Shown piece by piece: positions 52,863 to 61,648 of a stretch of 64,000 nucleotides of DNA. Position numbers and translations under genes: made by a program. The first letter of the stretch is position 1. Each line of letters begins with the position of its first letter. Origin of the DNA: JACCZX01 sp963801035 (lineage in GTDB: Bacteria > Pseudomonadota > Gammaproteobacteria > Burkholderiales > Burkholderiaceae_F); contig CAWDDF010000004.1 in assembly GCA_963801035.1 (NCBI GenBank), positions 186,001 through 250,000 on the forward strand. The letters are read 5' to 3'. The notes below the pieces were generated by a model, which was not told the origin of the DNA, did not search any database, and was given only the letters and a program-made list of their open reading frames with translations.

Positions 52863-53768
52863 TCAACGCGTCAACAGTTTTCTCTTCCTCGCATACTCCT
52901 CAGCGCGAAGATCGTCGCCTCTGGCCCGGTACAGCGCTTCCAGTTCATCGAAGACGTACGGGTCGGGAACGCCAGCAGCATCGCATTCGCGCTCCAGGCG
53001 GAGTTGGATCGCAAGGGCTTCATCGGATCGATTCAGCGCGCGCAGAGTCCACGCGACCATCCAATGTGCGGCACGGGTGGCTTCGGCATCATCGGCCCGC
53101 TCACGCAGCACCACCGCCCGCTCGAACTGCGCCAGCGCCTCGTCGTATCGCTTAAGTTGATGCAACGCGTAACCGATGTTATTGCGGAGTGACGCCTCCC
53201 ATTTCCGTCCAGAGGGTTGAGTTGATGCGAGGGCGATTGCAAGCGCTTGTTCGCCCCATTTCAGCTGGTCCGACGGCGCAGTATCGACGAATGCAAGCAT
53301 GTGCAGCGCATCGATTGCGAGCGCATCGAGCTGTCCACCCTTCGCGAGCTCCAAAGCGCGTAAGTATCTTGCTCGCGCCTGCGCCTTGGCCTCCGGTGTC
53401 TGCGAATCAGCGGCATGCTTGGCCGACGCCAGCATTCGTCCGGCTTCGAGCTCGAAGCGCGCGCGAGCTTCGGTGCTGGCAACCGCAATTTCCGCTTCGA
53501 TGCTCTTGAGAATCTGCTGACCACGCGCGAAATCACCCCGTAGTCCGTAGCTGCGCGCGATTTGCGTTTGCAGAATCAAAGCGTCGTCGCGGCTGGCGCC
53601 GGCAAGCGCCGCGCGAAAGCGCTGCTCACTCTGCTCCGGCTGGCTGAAATTCCACAACGGTTCAAGATCGATGGCCATCGCTGATGACAGGCAGACCGAA
53701 CCGAATAATACGAAGGCAAGGCAGCGCGCCACTCGTACCTTTTGAGGCGTCGCCTCAATACCGCTCAT
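52863..53768 (-). CDS. TPR-repeat protein with N-terminal membrane segment
   Basis: 301 aa. The hydrophobic segment VARCLAFVLFGSVCLSSAMA (about residues 12-31) is a signal peptide or anchor. The rest consists of tetratricopeptide repeats, seen for example in NNIGYALHQLKRYDEALAQF and AHWMVAWTLRALNRSDEALA. It should be a periplasmic scaffold for protein interaction. The gene overlaps the end of the Cys-rich gene upstream by 14 bp. Confidence 0.82.
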   Translation of the reverse strand: MSGIEATPQKVRVARCLAFVLFGSVCLSSAMAIDLEPLWNFSQPEQSEQRFRAALAGASRDDALILQTQIARSYGLRGDFARGQQILKSIEAEIAVASTEARARFELEAGRMLASAKHAADSQTPEAKAQARARYLRALELAKGGQLDALAIDALHMLAFVDTAPSDQLKWGEQALAIALASTQPSGRKWEASLRNNIGYALHQLKRYDEALAQFERAVVLRERADDAEATRAAHWMVAWTLRALNRSDEALAIQLRLERECDAAGVPDPYVFDELEALYRARGDDLRAEEYARKRKLLTR

Positions 53769-53934
53769 CCCCTGCTTCGCCGTCCGTCAATTCAAAACCG
53801 CTCGGCGCATCATCTTCAGGATTGCACTGCGGGCACGGCATCGAGCAATCGTGCTCCAGCGGGCACGGCCAAGGCGTCAACTGACTGCATGTTTCACACA
53901 AAAACTTGTGATCCATGCACAGCGCGCAGTTCAT
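53755..53934 (-). CDS. Small Cys-rich protein, possible zinc binder
   Basis: 59 aa from the ATG at 53934, not found by usual length cut-offs. It starts MNCALCMDHKFLCETCSQL and continues with PCPLEHDCSMPCPQC, giving nine Cys, mostly in CxxC spacing, plus two His; the end is acidic (DGEAGDERY). The stop overlaps the start of the TPR gene by 14 bp. The density of CxxC pairs argues for a real zinc-ribbon-like protein rather than chance. I do not recognise a family. Confidence 0.5.
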   Translation of the reverse strand: MNCALCMDHKFLCETCSQLTPWPCPLEHDCSMPCPQCNPEDDAPSGFELTDGEAGDERY

Positions 53935-54000
53935 CCTCAGCCTAATCTCAAAAATGCCCGATGAAGCATCACTCTACCAACCGGCCCGCAATCTCGCTCT

Positions 54001-55182
54001 CTAATGCGCTACTTCCACGAACTTCTTCACCGTCAAGTCACCGATTTGCTTGCCCATCGCGAGACCAACGTCGGTCGACGTTCTGTAATGAATCCCTTCA
54101 TAGACACGTGCATCAGCCACTTCGCGCATGAAGTCGTCGAGGCTCGTCCAGCGGCGGGTCGCTCCTTTCGCACTCGGGCTTGTCGTGGTCAACACGGGAG
54201 TCGGGTTGTTGCCGATCTCGGCTTTCAACACCGTCGCCACCGCGGCCGCCAGAATGCTGTGCGCGCTCGGGTACTCAGGGTGCATAGGTGCATCAACGAA
54301 TGGAGACCACGAGGCTTCGCGCTGAGTGGCTTCGTTACCGTCAATGTCGCCGTTGCGGATGGCCGTCGCCGGACGCCAAAAGTTGTAGTGATACTTGGCC
54401 TCAAACACGCCGATCATCGCGTCATCCATCGACTGTGCCACCGCAGCGAACATCCGCGCGTTCTGCAGTACGTCGCGTCCCGGAGCCTGCGCGACGGAGC
54501 GCACGATGCCGTGATAGATCGCCGGTAGTGAGTATTCCCAGAAGCGAGCGATCTCGGTTTGCTCAGCGCTACGCCGCGTGCTGTTCTTGGCGCCGAACGC
54601 TTTGACCTCATTGAAGTCGCGCGTCCAGACATCGCTGGCGAGTGCGGGCGGCGGGCCCGGCCGGAACTGCGCCGCGCTTGTCATCAGCCACGGTTTGCGC
54701 TGCGCCCACTGCGTAACTGCAGGCGTAGCCGTTGGCACATAGGTGCCAGCGGTGGTGAAGGGCCGATGCGATTCGGCTGTAGCGGCGCCGTCGTCGGCAC
54801 GTTGCGCTAGCACTGCAACGGCTGCCTGCTCGCCCGCAGCAATACCGGCCGTCTTGGCCACACCGTCCGCGATCTGAGCCAATGCAGCCTGGTAAGCGGC
54901 ATCGATCGACGCCTGCTGGGCAGGCATCAGCTTCGATAACGTGGTGCGATTCGCCGACGCTACCGCCGCGTTGATCGACGCGCCGGGAGCCAGGCTGTTC
55001 AATGCGCCATGGACGGCGGTTTGCACGATCGCCATCGTGCGGATCGCCGGAGGCGTTCCAACCTTCGACTCGGTGACGATCTCCGCCGCCTTGACATTCC
55101 AGTCGGTAATCACGTCGGCTTTGGAGCCAGACGCGACGAGGAGGAGTGAAGCGGCGATGCAGAGTCGTGTTGCGTTTTTCAT
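54001..55182 (-). CDS. Exported vanadium-haloperoxidase/PAP2-like protein
   Basis: 393 aa. Signal peptide MKNATRLCIAASLLLVASGS is cut after KA. The vanadate/phosphate site of the haloperoxidase-PAP2 superfamily is present: KYHYNFWRP (K-x6-RP), HPEYPSAHS (P-S-x-H; Ala instead of the usual Gly) and ARVYEGIHYRTSTD (R-x5-H-x-R). The all-helical domain spans about 40-390. It may oxidise halides with peroxide or be an acid phosphatase; sequence alone does not decide. It is the last gene of a three-gene operon with DUF3455 and a methyltransferase. Confidence 0.88.
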   Translation of the reverse strand: MKNATRLCIAASLLLVASGSKADVITDWNVKAAEIVTESKVGTPPAIRTMAIVQTAVHGALNSLAPGASINAAVASANRTTLSKLMPAQQASIDAAYQAALAQIADGVAKTAGIAAGEQAAVAVLAQRADDGAATAESHRPFTTAGTYVPTATPAVTQWAQRKPWLMTSAAQFRPGPPPALASDVWTRDFNEVKAFGAKNSTRRSAEQTEIARFWEYSLPAIYHGIVRSVAQAPGRDVLQNARMFAAVAQSMDDAMIGVFEAKYHYNFWRPATAIRNGDIDGNEATQREASWSPFVDAPMHPEYPSAHSILAAAVATVLKAEIGNNPTPVLTTTSPSAKGATRRWTSLDDFMREVADARVYEGIHYRTSTDVGLAMGKQIGDLTVKKFVEVAH

Positions 55183-55205
55183 TGTGATTTCCCTTAAGTG
55201 AATTG

Positions 55206-55730
55206 CTATCGGTTAACAAAGAAGTAGTAATCGGCCGTGTACGGAATGCGCGCGGTCGCGCCGGCAGAATCACGACCACAGCTCGTTGCCGGTGCGACAC
55301 CGCCGACGGTTTTGACGCGTTGAATGCTTGTCACATTGCTGAAGGAACCCTCGGGGCCGTTCGACTTCGCGGTCAGCAACAGCCAGGGAACAGCGCCGCT
55401 GATGGGCGCATCGGCTCGCTGCTTCAGCGTTGCGACGATGCGGCTGCCGTCATTGGCTTGCCAATACGGCCCCGCTCCGTGCCGGCCGATGTTCTTGCCG
55501 CGCGCATCGAAGAGCTCGGCGTCGGGTGCCACGAAGGCCCACTCGAAGCCAGCGCTCGCGTCCTTCTTTGCGCGGCACTCATAGATCTGCACACCCTTGG
55601 CCGGAACGACCATGAAGAGTGATTCGTTGGCGCCAGGCTTCAGCGTGTCGGGTACGTCGACAACAGAAGCGCTTGCGCACGCCATCAGCATCAAGGACGC
55701 GAGGCAAAGGAGGCCTAGATTTCTGTTCAT
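55206..55730 (-). CDS. DUF3455 exported lipoprotein
   Basis: 174 aa. Signal peptide MNRNLGLLCLASLMLMAC ends in a lipobox (LMAC). DUF3455 features: VVPAKGVQIYECRAKKDASA, GFEWAFVAPDAELFD and YWQANDGSRIVATL, ending YTADYYFFVN. Family function is unknown. It lies 8 bp after the methyltransferase stop and 23 bp before the haloperoxidase-like gene, so it is in the middle of that operon. Confidence 0.88.
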   Translation of the reverse strand: MNRNLGLLCLASLMLMACASASVVDVPDTLKPGANESLFMVVPAKGVQIYECRAKKDASAGFEWAFVAPDAELFDARGKNIGRHGAGPYWQANDGSRIVATLKQRADAPISGAVPWLLLTAKSNGPEGSFSNVTSIQRVKTVGGVAPATSCGRDSAGATARIPYTADYYFFVNR

Positions 55731-55738
55731 CGTGTTCC

Positions 55739-56587
55739 TCAGCGTTTTGTGATGACGACTTCGAGGTATTCGCTGGGCACGACCAGCGATGCGGCGCCTG
55801 CGACGTTCAACTCATCGAGCAGCGTGACGATGTCGCGTTGCAGCGCTTGCTTTCCCGCATCGTCGAGCGCGTTGAACGCCTTGAGCGTCGGTCCGTAGTA
55901 GTCACGGAAGATCTCCATGAAGTGCGCGGCGGACAGATAGCGGAAGTTGAAGTGCCGCCGCTCGCAGCGAATCTCCTGCGCCTGGTCAGCGAACAGCTCT
56001 TGCATGTGGGCTTCGGTGCCCCACAACGCAGGCGACTTCACGCCCGCTGGTGGCGGTACGTGCGCGCCGATGGTCTTGAACAGCCGGCCAATGAATCCTT
56101 GCGGCGTCCAGCTCGCCAGCCCAATGCGGCCGCCGCTGCGCAGCACACGCATCATCTCGCGCGCGGTGCGGACATGGTCCGGTGCGAACATCGAGCCCAA
56201 CGTCGATACCACGACGTCAAAACTCGCGTCGGTGAACGGCAAATTCTCGACGTCGGCTTCGAGAAACCGCACGTTCAGCCCTTCCGCTTGCGCCCGCTCA
56301 CGCCCCTTGTCGAGCAAAGCCGGGACGTAATCGGTTGACGTGACGTTCGCGAAGCGTCGCGCAGCAGCGAGCGTGACGTTGCCGTTGCCGGCAGCGACGT
56401 CGAGCACTCGTTCACCGGCCCTGATATCGACGGCCTCGGCAAGCGTTTCGCCGATGATCTGCAGCGTCGTGCCGACGACGGCGTAATCGCCGCTCGACCA
56501 GGTGGCTTGTTGGCGCTGCTTGATTGCAGCAAAGTTTGGGGTGGCGGTTGATGCATCGAGTACAGCGTTCATTGAATGTTTCTCCAT
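55739..56587 (-). CDS. Class I SAM-dependent methyltransferase
   Basis: 282 aa from 56587; the next ATG at 56572 (MNAVLDASTATPN) is also possible. SAM motif I is VLDVAAGNGNVTLAA (about residues 61-75), followed by TDYVPALLDKGRERAQAEGL and ENLPFTDASFDVVVSTLG, all typical of UbiE-like or small-molecule methyltransferases. Substrate unknown. First full gene of the operon that continues with DUF3455 and the haloperoxidase-like gene. Confidence 0.92.
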   Translation of the reverse strand: MEKHSMNAVLDASTATPNFAAIKQRQQATWSSGDYAVVGTTLQIIGETLAEAVDIRAGERVLDVAAGNGNVTLAAARRFANVTSTDYVPALLDKGRERAQAEGLNVRFLEADVENLPFTDASFDVVVSTLGSMFAPDHVRTAREMMRVLRSGGRIGLASWTPQGFIGRLFKTIGAHVPPPAGVKSPALWGTEAHMQELFADQAQEIRCERRHFNFRYLSAAHFMEIFRDYYGPTLKAFNALDDAGKQALQRDIVTLLDELNVAGAASLVVPSEYLEVVITKR

Positions 56588-56599
56588 TGCGTAGTTGAG

Positions 56600-56843
56600 T
56601 TATCCGTGGTGTTCGTTTGCGCGATCGACCCGCATCAGCTCCGGGTCGTCGTTTGGCGCATTCGGTGGCAGTGAAGCTGAGCCCGGGTTGGGCGCCGTGG
56701 TGGCGCGTAGCGCCTGCGCCTCGGCCCGAGGTCCCTGATATTCGCTGGCGGTCGTCAGTCCGAATGGCCGCAGCCATCGTCAGTGCAACCGACAGTGCCA
56801 AAGCGCCGATCCGCGCGTGGCTTTCGTGATTCTTGTCGTTCAT
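56600..56843 (-). pseudogene. Small exported protein, apparently frameshifted
   Basis: The ATG at 56843 opens MNDKNHESHARIGALALSVA, a signal-peptide-like start, but then the frame becomes Arg-rich and runs into the next gene. One base on, from about 56760, the frame gives FGLTTASEYQGPRAEAQAL and LPPNAPNDDPELMRVDRAN, a more natural sequence, and stops at TAA 56600-56602, just before the methyltransferase gene. The join suggests a roughly 80-aa exported protein with one lost or gained base. The family is not recognised. It would be the first gene of the operon. Confidence 0.4.
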
Positions 56844-56908
56844 CGTGTGCCTCTGAAGTTAGGTGAGGGACGAACCTTATTCAGGCCGGCGTTGCACGAG
56901 CGTTCCAC

Positions 56909-59900
56909 TTGCGGCCGCAAACGGATTCGCGCATGCTGACCAGCTCTCTCGTGTCCCCGCAGATGACGGTCCGTCTCCTTCTGTTCGGATCGCCGACAGT
57001 TGAGTACGGCGGCCAGTCGCTCGCCCTGCCCTTCGAACGGCGCAACCAACTTCTAGCGTTCCTCGCGCTGAAGCGCGCGTGGGTGGGGCGCGCCGAACTG
57101 GCGGCACTGCTGTGGCCCGAACAGGAAAACAAGCTCGCCTACACCAACCTTCGCAAGACGCTGCATCGGTTGCAGTCGCTGCGCTTGGGCGCCGGGATCG
57201 AGTCGCAGGGCGGTGCGCTTCGGTTTGATGCTGACACCGACGTAGGGGCGTTCGATTCGGCGCTACGCGAACAGCGCATCGCCGATGCGCTGCCAATGCA
57301 CCGCGGCGAGTTTCTTGCCGGATTTGACGACGATCAAAGTGAAGCGTGGTCGAGCTGGCTGAGCTTCGAACGCGATCGCCTGCGACTTGCCTGGCGTGAC
57401 GCGGCGCTCAACCGCCTGGCGGCGGATATCGAAACGACGGAAGCAATCGATCTGTCGGCGCGGCTGCTCGACGCCGACCCGCTCGATGAAGCCGCGTTGC
57501 GCGCACACATGTCGTGGCTGGCGCGCGGCGGGCAAAGCGCGCGCGCCCGTCAGGCGTATCAAGCGTTCGTAAAACGCCTCGCGGACGACCTTGGGCTTGC
57601 TCCCGGCTCCGAGCTGCGCGCGCTGCACGACTCGCTGGGGACCGCCGTCTGGACACCGGTTCCCGCGGCATCGGGTCAACCCACAAAGCTCGATGAGGAC
57701 TTCGTCGGGCGCACCGTCGAACTACGCCGGATCGGCAAGCTGCTGGCGCAGGATGATTGCCGGTTGCTTAGCCTGGTCGGACCCGGTGGCGTCGGCAAGA
57801 CCCGGCTTGCGCAGCGCGCGATGCGTGAATTCGGGCCGCGTTTTTCCGACGGCGCAGTGTTTGTTCAGCTGGAGGACATCGATTCAGCGGGCGAGCTGGG
57901 AGGGCATATTGCACGCGAGTTGGGCATTGTGCTGGCCGGCACTCAGGACGCGCTGGGTCAAGTCATCAAGCATCTGAACGATCGGCAATTGCTGCTGGTG
58001 CTGGACAACTTCGAGCAACTCGCTGCCAATGCGGCGATTCTTGGAAAGTTGATACAGGCGTGTGCGCTGCTAAAGATTCTCGTCACTACGCGCGTTCGTC
58101 TCGGTCTGATCAACGAGTGGCTCCTGCCGCTTGAAGGGTTGCCTTTCCCGGAGCCGGAAGATCAGGAACAGTTCGAAGCATTCGATGCGGTTCGTTTATT
58201 CATTCAGGCTGCGCAGCGTGTCGAGCCCGCATTCGTACCGGCGGCGGAGGTTTCGTCGATCGTCGATATCTGCCAGCAGGTTGAAGGACTGCCCCTGGCG
58301 TTGCAGCTGGCCGCCGCGTGGACCCGCGTGCTTTCCTGCGAAGCGATCGCTGCCGAGCTCCGCCGAGGCGCCGAGTTGCTGCACGCAGTCGACGCTGCCC
58401 ATCCGGCGCGCCACGCGAGTCTAGAGGTCGTTTTCGATCATTCATGGCGGCTTCTGACGGCCACTGAGCGTGACGCGCTGCCCCGGCTATCGGTTTTTCA
58501 CGGCGGTTTCTCCGCTGAAGCGGCGCGCGCCGTTACCGGCGCGCCACTGCCCGTGCTGGGCGCGCTGAGCGACAAGTCTTTATTGCGGAAAGACGGCATG
58601 CGCATTTTTCTGCACCCCCTCGTACAGCAACTGGCGGCGGTGCGCCTTACGGGCGAGGCGCGCGAATCCACCGAACGCGCGCATGCCATGTACTTTCATC
58701 GCCTGCTACAGCAGGTACGCGGAAACGTCGAAAAGGGAGACGGGAAGACACTTCAGCATGTCGATACCGAATTCGAGAATTGCCGCGCCGCATGCCGCTG
58801 GGTGATTGCGCATGCTGCGGTCGACGCGATGACTCAGTCGGTGCCGACCCTGCAGTTTTTTTTCGAGCATCGCAGCCGCTTCGAAGAAGGCGTCTCGATG
58901 CTGACCCAGGCCGCTCAAGCTCCAGCGTTCGAGTCAAATCCGCAAGCTCTTGGTACTTTGCTTGCAGCTATCGCGCAACTCCAGTTCAGGCTGGAACGCT
59001 ACCCCGCGGCCATTGCGACAGCGGAGCGAGGACGCGACGCGGCGCAGTCCGCGCGTGATCACGCCATCCACGGTCAATGCCTTCAAGTTCTGGGTCTATG
59101 CAGCATGAGGCTCGTGCGACATGCCGATGCCAAGCGCTATTTCAAGTTGGGATTGCAACAGGCGACCAAGGTGTCCGACGTGCGCAAAATCGAGTCAATG
59201 CTGCACAACGGAGCATTGGTCGAGAAGTTGTTGGGTAACCGCGACGAGGCACTGCGTCTTTTCCTCGAGACCCTGGGACGCGCCCAGGGACTTGGCGATG
59301 TCGCCGGCGAGGCACTGATTCTGGCCAATATCGGTTTGCTGTATGCCGAAAGTGGCGAGCTTGAGTCGGCTATCGCCCAATTGAAAGCCGGACTGATGAT
59401 CTGCGAACGTCATGGCATCATAGGTACGCGGTCATTGATACTGGCGAACCTAACGACACTCGCGCTGAAAGCAGGCGACCGCACGTCGGCACAACAGTAT
59501 GGCGAGCAGGCACTCGATCTCGCTCAGGCGACGGGCAATCAGTATGTCGTGTCATACATCCAGCTGCGTTTCCTGCGTCTTGCCTTGCTCCGAGGCGATT
59601 TGCAAACGGCGCGCGCGAATCTGACGTCCTCGCTGCAGATCGCCATTGGTATTGGCCGCCCGTCATTGTTACTGGAGAGTGTTGCCTGTTTTGCCGAGTT
59701 GCTCGCTGCCCGAGGTGAAATGGACTGCGCGCGGATGACGCTCACATTCGTGGCCAATCATCCGTTGCTGAACATTCCCGAACGCGATGAGGCCAAGCGC
59801 CGGCTCGCACAGTGGCCTTCGGAAGCAGGCGAAGAGCGCCCCTGGCCCGGGCTGGATCTGAACGAACTGGTCCATCGCATCATCGTGGAAAGCGACATTT

Positions 59901-59959
59901 CTCATGCGCCGCTGATCGCGATGCTGCGCAACGCCAGCAAGCTGGTAGCGGTCAGTTAG
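56909..59959 (+). CDS. BTAD-STAND-TPR transcriptional regulator (SARP/AfsR-like)
   Basis: 1016 aa. Order: an OmpR-like winged-helix DNA-binding domain at about 18-110 (MTVRLLLFGSPTVEYGG onward), the bacterial activation domain BTAD at about 110-240 (WRDAALNRLAADIET; ARQAYQAFVKRLADDLGLAP), an NB-ARC/STAND ATPase with Walker A GPGGVGKT at 291-298 and LLLVLDNFEQLA as Walker B, then TPR repeats from about 640 to 950. STAND regulators bind a ligand or partner through the repeats and activate in an ATP-dependent way. The start may be one of the later ATGs (56933 or 56963). It is divergent from the methyltransferase operon (65 bp), which it may control, and is followed after 74 nt by a double-glycine peptide gene. 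Confidence 0.9.
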   Translation: MRPQTDSRMLTSSLVSPQMTVRLLLFGSPTVEYGGQSLALPFERRNQLLAFLALKRAWVGRAELAALLWPEQENKLAYTNLRKTLHRLQSLRLGAGIESQGGALRFDADTDVGAFDSALREQRIADALPMHRGEFLAGFDDDQSEAWSSWLSFERDRLRLAWRDAALNRLAADIETTEAIDLSARLLDADPLDEAALRAHMSWLARGGQSARARQAYQAFVKRLADDLGLAPGSELRALHDSLGTAVWTPVPAASGQPTKLDEDFVGRTVELRRIGKLLAQDDCRLLSLVGPGGVGKTRLAQRAMREFGPRFSDGAVFVQLEDIDSAGELGGHIARELGIVLAGTQDALGQVIKHLNDRQLLLVLDNFEQLAANAAILGKLIQACALLKILVTTRVRLGLINEWLLPLEGLPFPEPEDQEQFEAFDAVRLFIQAAQRVEPAFVPAAEVSSIVDICQQVEGLPLALQLAAAWTRVLSCEAIAAELRRGAELLHAVDAAHPARHASLEVVFDHSWRLLTATERDALPRLSVFHGGFSAEAARAVTGAPLPVLGALSDKSLLRKDGMRIFLHPLVQQLAAVRLTGEARESTERAHAMYFHRLLQQVRGNVEKGDGKTLQHVDTEFENCRAACRWVIAHAAVDAMTQSVPTLQFFFEHRSRFEEGVSMLTQAAQAPAFESNPQALGTLLAAIAQLQFRLERYPAAIATAERGRDAAQSARDHAIHGQCLQVLGLCSMRLVRHADAKRYFKLGLQQATKVSDVRKIESMLHNGALVEKLLGNRDEALRLFLETLGRAQGLGDVAGEALILANIGLLYAESGELESAIAQLKAGLMICERHGIIGTRSLILANLTTLALKAGDRTSAQQYGEQALDLAQATGNQYVVSYIQLRFLRLALLRGDLQTARANLTSSLQIAIGIGRPSLLLESVACFAELLAARGEMDCARMTLTFVANHPLLNIPERDEAKRRLAQWPSEAGEERPWPGLDLNELVHRIIVESDISHAPLIAMLRNASKLVAVS

Positions 59960-60033
59960 CGTTGTGCCCGCTCGCGGCCACACTTAAAATGCTGAAGCCC
60001 AAGATCGGGCCCGAAAATCGAAAGGAACGTCAA

Positions 60034-60150
60034 ATGGAAATCAACGAAACGGCAAAGGAACTTGAAACACAAGAATTAACGACTGAACTATCCGCCGAAG
60101 AGCTCGACCGAGTCGGTGGCGGCTTGGGTGTAGACGGAACTCATAACTAA
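60034..60150 (+). CDS. Double-glycine leader peptide with a very short core
   Basis: 38 aa from the ATG at 60034, with AAGGA about 8 nt upstream. The leader MEINETAKELETQELTTELS continues AEELDRVGGG, matching the L-S-x-x-E-L-x-x-V-x-G-G pattern of peptides cut by C39 exporters. After GG only GLGVDGTHN remains before the TAA/TAG-like stop, so the core is about 9 residues. It lies 74 nt downstream of the BTAD-STAND regulator. A secreted signal peptide is a reasonable guess; a truncated bacteriocin is the alternative. The only C39 exporter in the window is 48 kb away. Confidence 0.65.
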   Translation: MEINETAKELETQELTTELSAEELDRVGGGLGVDGTHN

Positions 60151-60166
60151 CCAATTCATTGCCGAA

Positions 60167-60258
60167 AAGGCGGGGCCACCACGGACCGCCGTGTTCATTT
60201 CATCGGCTCCACAGCGAGTTTGATGAGTACTCTGCCGGCCTTGCGCCGGCCCCGCCTT
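60167..60258. repeat. Long-distance inverted repeat with inner hairpin after the peptide gene
   Basis: AAGGCGGGGCC (60167-60177) and GGCCCCGCCTT (60248-60258) are perfect 11-bp complementary arms, 70 nt apart. Inside lies a second hairpin GCCGG-CCTTGCG-CCGGC (about 60234-60250) that shares bases with the outer right arm, so the two structures exclude one another. No T run follows. It may be an RNA switch, a processing site or the end of the peptide transcript. Confidence 0.5.
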
Positions 60259-60431
60259 AGGTCATTTCAAACGTAAGAATCAGGGAAGACCTAGGAAACA
60301 CGGGCGTCAGGGGCATTCCTCACCATCGCGTTTCGACAGACGAGGAACGCTGGAGCAACGCACCGTTGAGCACAGTTCGTCTTTCGAAAGGACGAACATG
60401 CAAAACACATCTGAAATACGTGGCGAGAGTG

Positions 60432-60815
60432 ATGCAGCTAGCCCTGCGGGTCTTCGCAGGCAACGGGTTTGGTGATGCCGCGATCGGCCGCACTGAACTG
60501 CAATCATTTCTATCGAGCGGCGAGCTTTACCACCTCGCGCGAGCGCATCGCTCTTATCAATTGAGAGAGATCGTCAGCGCAGCACTGCAGGCGATTGGCG
60601 ACTTCGGTCGGAGAGTGATTGTCCGGTGGAAACACCGGCAGCAGGCGGGAGCGACTTTCGCCGCGCTGCGTGAGCTTGATCCACGCATCTTGCGCGATCT
60701 CGGCTTCCATCGCAGCGAACTCATGTCGGTGTCCGCCGAAGCGGCCGGCATTACCGAATCCACTCGCGCTCGCCTTGTTCCCAGGCTGAAGCGGCCGGCG
60801 CTCGTAACGCATTGA
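60432..60815 (+). CDS. DUF1127 protein (YjiS-like C-terminus), start possibly frameshifted
   Basis: 127 aa from the ATG at 60432. GRTELQSFLSSGELYHLARA is followed by a C-terminal DUF1127 module with FAALRELDPRILRDLGFHRS. DUF1127 proteins of this kind are small Arg-rich, sometimes RNA-binding or metabolic regulators. A better ribosome site (AAAGGA) precedes another ATG at 60398, whose frame begins MQNTSEIRGESDAASPAGLR, as in homologues I know, but stops at about 60475. One base shift near 60470 would join it to this frame (about 139 aa in all). The stop lies 9 bp before the hydrolase gene. Confidence 0.72.
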   Translation: MQLALRVFAGNGFGDAAIGRTELQSFLSSGELYHLARAHRSYQLREIVSAALQAIGDFGRRVIVRWKHRQQAGATFAALRELDPRILRDLGFHRSELMSVSAEAAGITESTRARLVPRLKRPALVTH

Positions 60816-60824
60816 GGAGGCGAT

Positions 60825-61648
60825 ATGCACATCATCAATTCTCCGCAGCCCACCGTTGTGTTGCTGCATTCAAGCGCAAGCTCGGCACGACAGTGGGATC
60901 GTCTCGCGGAAACATTGAAGCCGAGGTTCCACGTGCGCGCGATCGAATTCCATGGCCACGGCGAGCAGCCGACGTGGGCTGCCAACGCGCCGCTGACACT
61001 CGCGGACGAGGCCGCGCTTGCAATACCGGCGCTCGAGAAAGCCGGTGGCGCGCACGTCGTTGGGCATTCGTACGGAGGCGCCGTCGCGCTGAAGCTCGCG
61101 ACGATGTGTCCGCGCCTGGTGCGCAGCATCGTCGTGTACGAGCCGGTGCTGTTTCGTTTGGTACTTGATGGCTTCTCGCGCCAATCGCGCGGCGCAGGGA
61201 ATCGCTGCGTGTTGCGGACTCGATAAACAAGATGCTCGCGAGCGGTGACACAAACTCGGCAGCGCGGGTCTTCATCGATTTCTGGTCGGGCGCCGGCGCA
61301 TGGGACTCGTTGCCACCCGGCAAGCAGGCTTCGATCGCCCCGCGGATGCATGCCGTCGCTCAGCACTTCGACGCACTGCTGCATGAGCCGCTTCAGCTTT
61401 CCGAGCTGCGGCGTCTAGACCCACCCATGATGTTCGTCAGCGGCTCGCGCACGCCGGACATCACGCGTCGCATTGCTGCCGTGCTGCGCGCTGCACTTCC
61501 TGCTGACGCACACGAAGTAATTGAAGCGGCAGGTCACATGGGCCCGATTACTCACTCAGCAGAGTTCAATCAGCGGGTCGTGCATTTTCTGGATACGCAA
61601 CGAAAGGACTCGCGCTCAGCGCTTGAACCACTGAGCGCGGCCGCCTGA
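60825..61648 (+). pseudogene. Alpha/beta-hydrolase gene with a one-base frameshift
   Basis: The ATG at 60825 opens MHIINSPQPTVVLLHSSASS with the oxyanion region and the nucleophile elbow VVGHSYGGAVAL, then loses its frame near 61190 and stops at 61226. One base on, the sequence SLRVADSINKMLASGDTNSA continues in frame to 61648 with the late Asp (PMMFVSGSRTPDI) and the catalytic His (EAAGHMGPI). Both halves are needed for one active hydrolase, so the gene is a single unit with one lesion at about 61180-61195. It follows the DUF1127 gene by 9 bp. Substrate is unknown. Confidence 0.85.
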
